Assembly (NCBI GenBank): GCA_963971425.1
Contig: OZ020514.1
Location: 43,375,158-43,439,157, forward strand
Reading direction: 5' to 3'
From: Bryoerythrophyllum caledonicum
Lineage: Eukaryota > Streptophyta > Bryopsida > Pottiales > Pottiaceae
Length of the DNA stretch: 64,000 bases
Shown in pieces: positions 53,172-63,655 of this stretch. Under the pieces are notes generated by a model. The model was not told the origin of the DNA. It saw nothing but the letters and a program-made list of their open reading frames with translations, and ran no database searches. A program made the position numbers and the translations under genes. The stretch's first letter is position 1. Every line of letters starts with the position of its first letter.

Positions 53172-54860
53172 GTGACACCTTGCCTTCTGGGCTGGAAACT
53201 AGCCGTCGGTGGTTAGAAGTCTAGTAGTAGGGTTAAACGGTCACATCGGTGACCCGGTAATTATGGTTATTACCCAAAACCAAAACTTGTTCCGGGGAAA
53301 GGTGGATCTGATCCATAACTTTTGGATCTGGTCGGAGGTAGTTAGGAAGTGGCACACAAGCTATTAGGGACCGTTTTGTCCGATGGATAGGAGGCTTATC
53401 GTGGGATTCTGGGTCTTGTGTTTTGCTCTCGAAGGGAGGGTACTTAGTTGTTAGTCACGAGGTTGTTAGGGTCTCGTTAGTTAACCTATTTGTCAGAGCG
53501 TGGAGAAATTGCTGACCCGGGTAGCTTGGATTTTGGGTGTAGGTCGGACGCCTTGCATGGCCATTGCTAAAGCTAGAATCCGGTTCTTGTTATCTTAGTG
53601 TTAGAAAGAGGGTTTGCAAGCATCCAACTATGGGGCACTATTCCTAAGGTTGTATGAGATGTGCTGCTCATTTTTTATGTTAAGTTTGTTTCTCTAATCT
53701 TGACACCTATCTATCTCTTTTTCTGTGAGCTCCAAAGTGGTCGTTGTCATGGACATACCCCATTCTGCATGGTTGTGTAACCTTTGTGAAGCCTGGATTG
53801 TAGTAGAAAGGAAGGTGGGAGGGATCTAGGTCTCTTTGGGATTCCGTGAGAGGGTTAGAAATCGTAACTGGTCATAACCGGATCTGGATTCTTTAGGATT
53901 TTCGTTGTTGTAGTAAGGGAATGGTCGGAATACTTCTTGCGTGACCAGCTATTTGAGCAGCGACCCTACAATTGTGAGGGGGTAGACACCACCCTCATGC
54001 GTGTGTTTGTTATGTGTAGGAGTGTTTAGATTGATAGTGGATTCTTTCGCCACTCTAATCTACTAGAGGAGAGTTTTGCACACCGTTCGTCTTCAAATAC
54101 GACGTGTCCTCCGATAGCTAATGTCATGGGGGAAAACTAGAGCTGATTAGTATTACTTGTCGTTTGATATACCTGGAACTGGATCTAGATTGAATACCGA
54201 AAATAGGAAAGGGAGGAGAGGAAATCCGGATAACTTGAAGGGTGAGATAATTGGATTGGGCGTGATTGAAGAAGAAGAATAAGAGGAAGTTTGGGTAGGA
54301 GTCATAACCGGATTGTCCTAACCTAGCTAGCTTCACATGAATCCTTGGAACGATACACGAGTCACCACCTCGGGTGTTTTGGTCACTTAAAACACTCAAG
54401 GGGACGCATTTGCAACAAATGTGTTTCGACGCAAAGCATCCTAGAGACTCCAAGACAATGGAAATTGCTGAGAGAATCGGAGAAAAGACCTGCAGCGATG
54501 GAATGCATATAAAGTTTGGTCAAGAGATCCTCTAAAGTTATAGAGGTTTTTAAAATTTTGCAATGACACCAACTACCTTGACCATGTTCAACCAACATGG
54601 AGGAATTAGATCCCAAGTTGCCGGCAAATTTGCCTCAACTGTGGACGTCCGTGTTACCAGTAAGGTGAGGGGATAGCTCGGAAGAATGGCGTTGTCTTTG
54701 ACACAAGAAGTCCCCGGTAAGTTGTCCGTTTGAAATTTTTTGTCATGTGGAGGATACTAATTTGCAATGCCATCTATTCTTAAAGATCAAATACCTTTAT
54801 TTAGGACTGAATGCCTCTTCAGTTTTAGTATGTATACGACTTGACAAATCATGTTCTGTG
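53172..54860. other. No supported gene
   Basis: Mixed DNA with GGT/AACCGG motifs (ATAACCGGAT near 53,876 and 54,306) and short open frames without domains. Some may be non-coding tail of the family member to its left or intron of the gene to its right. Confidence 0.35.
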
Positions 54861-55330
54861 TTTGCAGTGTTTTTGAAGGTCATTGTCAACCGCTTCTTGA
54901 ATATCAATCCGACTAACGAAGGGAAGCAGGCGAGCAAGTCATTCGGCCTAACAAATGAGATCAAGGTGATTTCACTTCATGATGACATCTTCAATTGTGG
55001 GAGGATTTCCTTGAAATGCATAGCAAGGGAGAGATTATCAACCCTGACACCACGACTTCCTATATGGAAGCCAAGGAGAGTTAAGTTTATTGATCCATTG
55101 CAAAATCTTCAAGAGGTAGGGCCATCTTACTGATAATGACTTGAGGGATCTGTTCACCTTCCTAGTAAACAGCGATTGTGCATACGAATATCCTAAAGTC
55201 ACTCTCCAAAGGTTTACGATTCTTGCTACCATTACGAGGAATAGGCTGATCTCTGGAAGAAGAAGCGCATTGTCATGCAAGATCACCAAATTTGTTATAA
55301 TGAAAAAATCCCATGATTTGGGAAAATATC

Positions 55331-55630
55331 GTTTAGGTCGAGTCGACGTGAACTGTACCCAAAGATTGAGTACTTCACTAAAATTGGACAAAACAACCAA
55401 TTGTCTAAATTTTCAAATGGCCATTATTAACTCAAATTCAGTCTAAATTGGGCATATGAGGTGTTTTTTGACATCTTCTTTTGTAGATGTAAAAAACACC
55501 TTCTATGCCCAATTTGGACTAAATTTAAGTAAGTTATAGCCATTTGAATATTTCAACAATTGGTTGTTTTGTCCGGTTTTAGTGCATTACCCAATCTCTG
55601 GGGTACAGTTTAGGTCAACTCGACCTAAAC
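55331..55630. repeat. 300-bp foldback element (near-perfect hairpin)
   Basis: Two arms of about 145 bp are inverted copies of each other. The left arm starts GTTTAGGTCGAGT, the right arm ends ACTCGACCTAAAC, and the arms meet around 55,472-55,490 (GACATCTTCTTTTGTAGATG). Differences are few small substitutions. It interrupts protein-like sequence between the exon blocks ending near 55,290 and starting near 55,690. A foldback MITE or an miRNA-like hairpin source are both possible. Confidence 0.85.
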
Positions 55631-56595
55631 TGTCATTAAATTGGAAGATTGGAAATCTTCCAAAATAACAAATATGGTGTTCAGGAGTTGATCGCAATTG
55701 ATCCATTGTTTTCTACTAGATGGGTTCGTTGACGACGTAGTATAGAAGTCGTAGAAGGAGGATCACCGAGTGTCTTCTACAATATACAGCATGATTTTTT
55801 GTTGTCCTGGCAAGGAGTTTTTCTCGAAGAGGCTCATAAATGTGGAGAAATTGAAGTTTCCCAACGTTCTTCTGACTTGGTGGAGAAGTTTTCTAACGTT
55901 CTTATGTTCTTGTTTGTGAAGAGTTAGTTCTCTCCACATGATGTCCCTCTAAGCTTTGAGATTTTGGTGGGGAAAGAATGGAGTTTGGTGGGTATTTTGG
56001 CCCGCCTATTGAGAAGAGACAGTGGCCTCTTGGAGTGCTTGACCTTTGTCAGGTTCTTTGGTGGGCATCCAAGGACGACTCTGCAAAGTTGGCATACTTA
56101 TCTACTTTTACAAAGACACTGTTGTTCCAAAAGAGAGTCCCAACCTTAAACACTCCTTTCGTTTGGGTTTGAATCACTTCTTTTGAGCACAGAGCAATGC
56201 ATGCACGGAAGCATGTAGAGAAATGGATGAAAAAATACATATCCATTTCTTCTGCGTACATGCCATCAACATACCAGAGGCTCAACTTGGAAACGTCAAG
56301 ATCCAAGTGTTTTGAGGTATACCTTCTATTCCTCATTGGAAGTGACCATCCACAAGCCCTTGCTCTGCTTGAAAAAGTGCTGCCAAGTTATACTACCGTG
56401 GATACATCTTATTATACGGAGAATAACAAGTACTTGGAGGCATGCTATGTTGTCCACGACTTTGAATTGCGGATGGAGTGCTACCTTGAACTTATACCGC
56501 AGTTCTCCAATCAAGAAGATCGTGTATTAGGAATATATTGTGGCTCAATGTTTGTGCTGGCTTGCAAGGTAATTCATTCTCTCTTCATTGTTCAA

Positions 56596-56696
56596 TTTAT
56601 CCTTGGCTTGAGAATATAATCATTCCGATTGAGTATTATGAAATTCCGATATCTCTAATGTTTTCCTGGTGAGTTTATCCTCGGGTCATAAATAAA
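56596..56696. repeat. Two palindromic TTATCC units in an intron
   Basis: TTTATCCTTGGCTTGAGAATAT-like (56,597-56,618) and TTTATCCTCGGGTCATAAATAA-like (56,676-56,696) units lie between the donor at 56,571 and the acceptor at 56,771. This ties the palindrome family to introns. Confidence 0.55.
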
Positions 56697-59491
56697 CTCA
56701 AATCCGTCAATACTTATGCTCTACACTTGTTTTGTTTGATTCTTCAACAAATTGCATGTTGTATTTTGTAGATGTTTGGAACTTCATTCTACAGTGTCAT
56801 TGACAAGGACTATCAATTGTCATACATGTTTCCTACCAAGATGATATTTAATTATAACATGAATGATTTCATTCATGAGGATTGTGCGTACATAAGGTCT
56901 CTTCCTTTGTTGACCGGAGTTTGAACTACCTTGGCCTCTCGATCTGCACCAGTTTGACTCGTAGCCGTAGATGCAACAACCATCCCGAAGCTGCTCCCCA
57001 AGTGGATTCAGAAAGGGTTCAATCCGAGGATGATGAGGATATGGAGTCTCCTCTACCACGGTCTGCCCCCCAATCACCAATCACGTCGAACTAATGTGTG
57101 TTGAAGGACCGTTTGGACTTCAATTCGTATGGTAGCAATGTGGGTGTAGATCTTTTGATCTTGGGCGGCTCCACAACTATCACTTGCTCGTCTCCAACAG
57201 TATGAGGAGTGCATCGGAGAGACCTTTAGGATGGAGGCGCCTTTGGCAAGAGAAGATGTTTGCATGGTGGACAAGGATTGACTAGACTACAAGCCATCTT
57301 GAAGATTGGGCAACGCGCTTCTGAGGAGAATAAGGTTGGCTAGCCTATTTCGACCCTTTTCATGGATTGATGACGTGCTATAGCCATGCCTTATTTGGAT
57401 GACTGCCAATAGTTGCAGTTGGTCTTTTATGTATTTGTCGTGGCTTCAAAGTGTTAGATCCTTACAATTTTTGATGTACAATAGGTCAAATGATCATTTC
57501 TATAAAAACACTTTGTTCATAATATATGGAATTATTTAACAATTCAATTAATACAATTGTTTTCTCAGATGAGATTAGATATTATTGTTCACCGTCCTCT
57601 TGCTCTGAAGCCTAAGAATGGACAAGGTTTTTTGCAGTCGCTATGTAGAGTAGAATTCCTGGAATCGGTGACAGTTCCTTTTCATATTGCTCAATATGCA
57701 TTTGATCAGGTAACTTCATATGATTCCTCCCATTGACTGTTCCGTGTGTTTGTCATGTACATGAACCGTCTTCTTAGGAGTGTGTTCATTGTCTAGAACA
57801 TTCGACTTGTAACGTGGCTGAATATCATTCTCAATAGAATTGGCATCCTGTGCAATTCAGCATATGCACCTATGTTGTCGATGTTCGTTGGAAATCTGGT
57901 GGAATTTATATCCACCGTTCCTATGTACATAGCTTTGTAATCTATATATACTGGCCCGGGCGTGCGTGAGTTTTTCGCGAACATCAATGAATTAACAAAC
58001 TATGTTGTCATCTTGAGCTCAACGATGAAGCCCAGCGTAGCAGAGATCACTAAATATCTCTTACGTGATATGTCTCCTCCAACTCTCATTCTTAGTAAGG
58101 AGAGTTGTGAGAAGATTGAAACCTTGCAAAATAAGATTTTAATGGCTCAGGGGAATTCGAAGAAGATGATATTTTTGAAAACATTTTCTTCGTTTCCATT
58201 AACCATCATGATGACTTGAGAGTCTTGAACTCCAAGAACACTCTACTTATAGATGTCAGTCTAGAAAAAAGCGTTTGAAATCATTCTGAAAATGCCATTT
58301 TCCTTCATCCATGGCGCCGTGGAGCTCAGGATGATAAGTTTTTGATTCAAGAATCTATTCCTTGGCTTTGTTGTTTGGATTCTGAATGCCTTGTCGGCCT
58401 ATTGAAGGATTATGTTAATAGCAACCGCGTAGGCGTTCCACCATTGGCACCTAATAGTCCTTTGATGAAGTATATCCTGGATGAAATGGCTCCATCCGCA
58501 AAGAACCTTGGTTTGGTGTATAAGATTCTAGATGTTTGTACATCATGCTAGGTTATAGTAGTGTTGATAAGATTACAAGAGTAGGCACTAAGTTTTGACG
58601 TAAAAAACTCCTTGAACGTAAATTTTGTTTATAAATTTTTTTCATCGGTGAATATGTTTTTATCTTTGTTTTTACAATTTTGTTTTTGTCGTCTATCGTA
58701 ACTTTACATGAGCTTTATTTCAGTTGTGGAGACAATTATTTATCTTTGTATCGAGCATAATATTGAATGTAGAGTCAGGCTTCTTGATTATCGTTGGTTT
58801 AAGCCTATTAATTGTCATTCTCATTGCTTACTTTATCATGTCATTCTCATTGCAGGTTGTGGAGGCTAGCACCACTCCTACCCCATGCATGAGTGATTGT
58901 AGTAAACTACCGTCCAACATTGGCTTGTTTTTTGAGTACTTTGGGTCTCTTTATGGAGGTATCTCCTAGATGTGCTCTTTTGTAGAGCCTAAAACATATT
59001 GTACTTCTCAATGGCAATTCTATGTTGATGAAGCAATTGATCTAAACCAGGTGAAGGAAGCTAAGCTTTTTTTCTAGTCATATGGTGGCTTCTTGTTTGC
59101 CCCTCCAGCCTTCTTGTCCACCTATTAAGCAAAGGCGGCTTTAGAGTACTCGATCTCAAGGTGCTTTTGGGGTTAAAAAACCTCCTATTCATTCACGCTA
59201 GTTGGAAACTTAGTCAGTGGGTGTATAGCCAAGACGTCTGAGTTTTGCATCTGCACAATATCGTAGGAAGTCTCTATCCTCTTTGTATGTGATGGTATTA
59301 GGCCTGATAGTTATCAATGTCATCCATCACCTATTTTGGAGAAAATGAAGGATATAAAATTAGATGCTTATTTTAAACCTTACTCTCAAAGGAAAGAAAT
59401 CATGGTTGGATATGCAAAACTGAAAGCGCAAGAGGTGTCACTTCTAAAGGCACGTGGAGTTGGATCAAATGTGTCTGAATCTTGGAAATAG

Positions 59492-60240
59492 TGTTACTGC
59501 AACTTTGAATTTGTTATTGAAGCTATTGTAGTAATTTTCCTCTTGGTCATAGAAACAATAGTGTAATTTTTGACTACTATAAATAGATAGTGACATAACC
59601 TTGTACGTTTGATAATCAATACCTTAAAATATATTTTGATTATTATGGTTTTGTACCACATTCAGTCCTCTTAGGTAAATATTTCATTCCACTTTGTATT
59701 ATAATCTATTAATAGTATGTGAGTGTAATGCTATTGTGGACTGTTGCGTTGATCATGTTGTATATATGAAGGATTTGAGATGTTTTATCTTATGTCCTAC
59801 GTAGTATGTCTCAGTTTACAATTGCTTTTCATAAGTTTTTATTCCAAAATAATAGGCTTTTTGTCTCAAATTTCACATTGTCTCATTTTAATGAATATGG
59901 TGTTATCATCAAAGATACAACAACAACACAAACATCATTTAACCGCCATTATAATCTCAACTTGGAGCATGACCAGGACTACCATATATTCCACCAAAAA
60001 TTTAGAGCCGTGTACAACAAGGTGCCTATACGAGTAGAATGCAAACCAAGAGAATGCACGGTGTTGCATACCAAAGCACCACAGCTCTAGATCACGTCGA
60101 TTGTGAGTGTCCACACCAAGGTGCAGCATTCCAGAGCAGTCCTCGAACTTGGTCTCCATTGAAACAATATCAAGAACGTAGACAGTCATGAGCAAGCTCA
60201 CATTTGAGAATCTACCTATATGATAGGCGACAACGTGTCT
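59492..60240. other. Stretch with one weak open frame
   Basis: A plus frame 59,806-60,090 has a mildly protein-like end (LEHDQDYHIFHQKFRAVYNK, VPIRVECKPRECTVLH) but no start context, domain or splice support. The remainder is AT-rich. Confidence 0.25.
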
Positions 60241-60249
60241 GTCCGCCGC

Positions 60250-60413
60250 TCCCTAACCCTAACCCTAAACCTAAAAACCAAAAAACCCTAAAATCCTTGA
60301 ACTCCCTAAAATCCTAAAAACCCTAAAACCCTAAAATCCCCTAAAATCATAAAAACCCTAAAAACCCTAAAATCGTAAATCCCCCTAAAAACCCTAAAAT
60401 CCCTTAAATACTA
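60250..60413. repeat. Degenerate CCCTAAA telomere-type repeat
   Basis: About 18 irregular CCCTAA/CCCTAAAA units. Two perfect CCCTAA steps at the left give way to CCCTAAAA with insertions. The CCCTAAA (TTTAGGG) unit is the plant-type telomere repeat. Its degeneracy indicates an old interstitial tract, or simple-sequence drift, rather than a chromosome end. Confidence 0.8.
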
Positions 60414-60645
60414 GGATTAAATCTACAGTAACGTTTACATGCATTCCAAAAGTAAAGTACTTTTCCATTTAGATTTGATTTGAGCTTATAGATTTTAAAA
60501 TACAAAACATACAAACATAAATTTAACACACCACCGTTAGCTCTCCCGGTCGGGACGACGGGTAGAAACCCTAGTTCTTAATAATTTCAAAGTTACAGTT
60601 ACTCCTCCAAGTGTGCCTCGGATGCGGGGCCTCTCACAGAGATCA

Positions 60646-60853
60646 CTGCACTAAACACTGAATATAGTGTAGAGGGATTATTGATGTAGATCACTCACAC
60701 TAATTTCCATCAAAGCATGTGCATGCCAAGTTCTAATTGGGTATTTGTTCTCAAGCAAGTGTGTGTCAGTCAATCAACAATTGCATGTAAATTTTCAATT
60801 AGTGTAGGAAATTTCAAATAGTCTGGTCTACACAATATTCACGGAACGGTGAG
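60646..60853 (-). mobile_element. MITE copy C
   Basis: Inverted copy of the MITE at 18,695-18,898, about 208 bp, opening CTGCACTAAACACTGAATAT and closing with the complement of CACCGTTCCGTGAATATTGT. Internal similarity to copy A is high over the whole length (CATCAAAGCATGTGCATGCC, ACAATTGCATGTAAATTTTC). Confidence 0.75.
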
Positions 60854-62156
60854 GTGTTTTGAAAATCTTTGGCCACTTCGAAGGGCTTGACTTCTGAATG
60901 CTACAGCATTGATGGCTCGAAGACGCGGAGTTCCTTGATGTGCTCTTTTTAAGGCTGCCATTTGAGCATGATCTTGCTTGTTAAATTCACGAATGTGAGC
61001 AATGATCCTGTGGACTAGGCCGGGCTAGACTTGTGTATGCTGCAGCCGTAATGGCTCAAGTTCGTTGTGTTCCTTTCAAATCATTTAAGACAATGTCGAC
61101 GAGCATGTAGATACTCACCATTGATCATACTCGCTCCTGAACTTGACGTGCTTCAGACTCCGCACGTCTCGCCGCAAGTTGGTTAGCAACGTCCCCTCAA
61201 CGTGGCGAAGCCAAAAGTTTAGTACATTACAACCTGTGTAGAAATTTCAATTGAAACCCAAAATCCAATGAAATCATGATCAATTGCTAACCATGATTTC
61301 ATGTATCTTCTCTACGGAAAACAACAAAGCGAATTTTGAACGGAATCGAATCCGTAGAGAAGATACACCTCAATTGCAACTGCCTCCCTCAAGCGATTTG
61401 ATAGTCTCTCCCTGAAGCTTGTCTGTGGAACCTTGTCCGCTTGCGACTGCCCTGAACTTTCGCTGGAATGCCCTCGCGGTGCTTGCAAGAAATAGCAAAA
61501 CACTCAGAAAGTATCCGGAGCTGTTGTGTTTCTGCAGTCGCTTTCATTTTCAAATTTGCACAATGAGTGCCTCGGATCCACAGCATCAATCACTGTATGT
61601 GAAAGCCTCAGTTCCAAAAACCCTAAATCCTTACAAAGCTAAAATGTCAACGCGCAAACCCAACAAAATTCGACGCAAGAGCAATAGAATGTGCTCATTA
61701 CAATCCCCACTATGACCTTGAAATCAAAGATCACAATCACAAGCAGGATCACCTTCAACTGCCACAATGCAGGAACAGATCCACGACAAGTTCAATGTCG
61801 ATTAAAATCATCTCAGTAGGCATGCACTAACACAAGAAAGATCACCTCATGCTCGAGCATCACGAGCTCAACCAGCTCAACCATCAGCACGAACTCGATA
61901 TTCAAAAGTTCATTGAAGTTAAAAAGTCGAACAAAAACGTAGTGCAGTGAAAACTTTGCATTTCAGTACATGAGTGATGTGTGGCTACTAATGATTATCC
62001 AAATTTGCTCTAGAATTGTTAAATGAGAGAAAGTTATAGCACCCGAGTTGGTGGGGGCCCGTGGCGGTTACAACTACACTGGCATTGGTTTCCCTACGCT
62101 TCCATGATTGGTTTTTGAGCAAGAATTGGGTGTCTCAGACGAGGATACATTACTAA
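60854..62156. other. No gene; includes a small inverted-repeat structure
   Basis: TGTATCTTCTCTACGGA at 61,299-61,315 pairs with TCCGTAGAGAAGATACA at about 61,350-61,366. Just upstream ATGAAATCATG at 61,269 pairs with CATGATTTCAT at 61,289. Open frames at 61,312-61,715 look like chance. Several ATCAC and GCTCAACC repeats at 61,730-61,920 are unremarkable. Confidence 0.4.
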
Positions 62157-62738
62157 GGGCCGGTTTATACTTGGGGCCGGATTGAGGGCCGGCCGGAACT
62201 CTCCAAATTTCAACCTATAGGATCTTTCAATCTCTCAAAATCCAACCCAAGAGCTTTATACTTAGGGCCGGCCGGAACCACATTTCATCCTACGTGTCAC
62301 CTTAGGTCGCATGGTTTTGGCACCAAACCATCCGGCCCCAATAGAGCAATTGGGAGGAGGTTTGGCTGGGCCCAAACTCCCATCTAGGGCCGGATTCGGT
62401 TCCTCCGTTGGATCCTTCAAATCGCTACCGTCAATTAATAAAATTTTATTTTTATTTTTTAAACATTCTTCGTCTGTGCGTACAAACGTGCAACAACATC
62501 TGCAACCTGTTCATGTGTACGTCTGTACGCACATGCGGTCTTAAACCACTCAAACCGCTTAAATTCACGCTGCTGCGGTCCTAAACCCTTTAACGAGTGC
62601 GGTCTAGCCTCTTCGCCGTTTAGGGTTGAGTCGCCTCTTCGCGGTGTGAACTTGAGTCCCCGCTTCGCAACACTCCCTACTTGTTCTTTGGTTTAGGGTT
62701 TTATTGTTTCCAATTGTAGGATTTAAAGCTTTGAGAGA

Positions 62739-63635
62739 ATGGAGAATTTGCACAATGTGGGTTTTCTTCAGTCAGAGTTCAAAAAGAGAAGCAAGATTGA
62801 TGAGGATAGGGTTGATGAGGAATGTCAAGTGCTTACAGCAGAACCAGAGAAATAGCGTAAAAAAGGGAAATCCAAATAAATCAAGGTTGTAGAGGAAGAC
62901 AACAAACACAATTGGTTGGATTGTGAGATGGAAGCATTGATCGCGTTGAAGGGAGAGATGCAACTAGAGTTCATTAAGAATGCAAAAAAACAAGGTATGG
63001 AAGAACCTACCTCTAAGGTTTTTTTTTCCCTTCTGCTCCTCTTTTTATCAATGTTGTTGCGTTGTTCTTCACTCGTACGTTAAATGAAGAGAAAAAAACA
63101 ATTCAATCTTTATAACAATCATCATTGCCTTAAAAAAAAATTGGTTATCCAGGAATATTAATTTAATTTTCCATGTGCAATGCTAGATTTTTAGACTCTT
63201 CTATTCACTCCACCTTCATAATTATGTTTTGCACATATCCGTTTTGGTGATACCAACAGTCCATGGCATTTTGAAGACAAAAACATTTCACATCAAAGAC
63301 AGAACACTTCACATTGAAGACAACTCTAAAGCTTCTCAATGTTGGAGTCCATGACAGCTCTAACATTGCTCAAACATATTTTTGCTTCTTCTAATGACAT
63401 GCCTAGCGTAGAAGGTGATGTTCACGAAGGAAAGGAAGAGACCTCTGAACTAGAGCCTTCCTCTATATCAAAACAAGTAAAGGCTAGTGGCAAAATAAAA
63501 TATCAAGAAAGTGCTTTAGAGCTCATGGAACAGTTGGTAAAAAATAGCAAGGACATGGCCTAGAGCATGAAGGAGGCTAGTGGATTCATGAGTAGCCTCG
63601 ACAAACATATGGAGAGGCTCATTGAGAAGCTTTAG
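62739..63635 (+). pseudogene. Myb/SANT-like ORF of the Harbinger-like element
   Basis: ATG at 62,739 begins MENLHNVGFLQSEFKKRSKI. After two stops (TAG, TAA) comes KHNWLDCEMEALIALKGEMQ, which resembles the first helix of a trihelix/Myb-SANT domain, and LEFIKNAKKQGMEEPTSK ending at a possible GT donor near 63,019. A later block at 63,339-63,635 reads EGDVHEGKEETSELEPSSIS, ESALELMEQLVKNSKDMA, a stop, and KHMERLIEKL with a final TAG. A helical, Glu/Lys-rich C-terminus is usual for these proteins. The middle of the domain is missing or diverged beyond recognition. Confidence 0.4.
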
Positions 63636-63655
63636 AGTTGTCTTCAATGTGAAGT
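63306..63655. repeat. Perfect 35-bp inverted repeat
   Basis: 63,306-63,340 (starting ACTTCACATTGAAGACAACT) is the exact reverse complement of 63,621-63,655 (starting ATTGAGAAGCTTTAGAGTTG). The right arm encodes the last codons and stop of the Myb/SANT-like frame. The left arm lies upstream of the preceding block. Loop length is 280 bp. Confidence 0.9.

Larger units (their letters stand above)
54868..59491 (+). pseudogene. Decayed 3' exons of an unknown multi-exon gene
   Basis: Protein-like exon blocks with splice signals: after TTTGCAG at 54,868, FLKVIVNRFLNINPTNEGKQ to DPLQNLQE. At 55,978-56,570, FGGYFGPPIEKRQWPLGVLD, then HARKHVEKWMKKYISISSAY, then ENNKYLEACYVVHDFELRME and a GTAATT donor at 56,571. 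After TTTTGTAG at 56,772, MFGTSFYSVIDKDYQLSYMF. Exon 57,569-57,708 is bounded by TTCTCAG and GTAACTT (MRLDIIVHRPLALKPKNGQG). From 57,962, FFANINELTNYVVILSSTMK to a long block ending KNLGLVYKILDVCTSC at 58,551. After TTGCAG at 58,855, VVEASTTPTPCMSDCSKLPS. A last block has KMKDIKLDAYFKPYSQRKEI and a TAG at 59,489. Stops occur in most exons. No family is recognised. Confidence 0.5.

Noticed and set aside
60250..60413. True chromosome end
   Set aside because: Units are degenerate and unique sequence continues for several kilobases on both sides.
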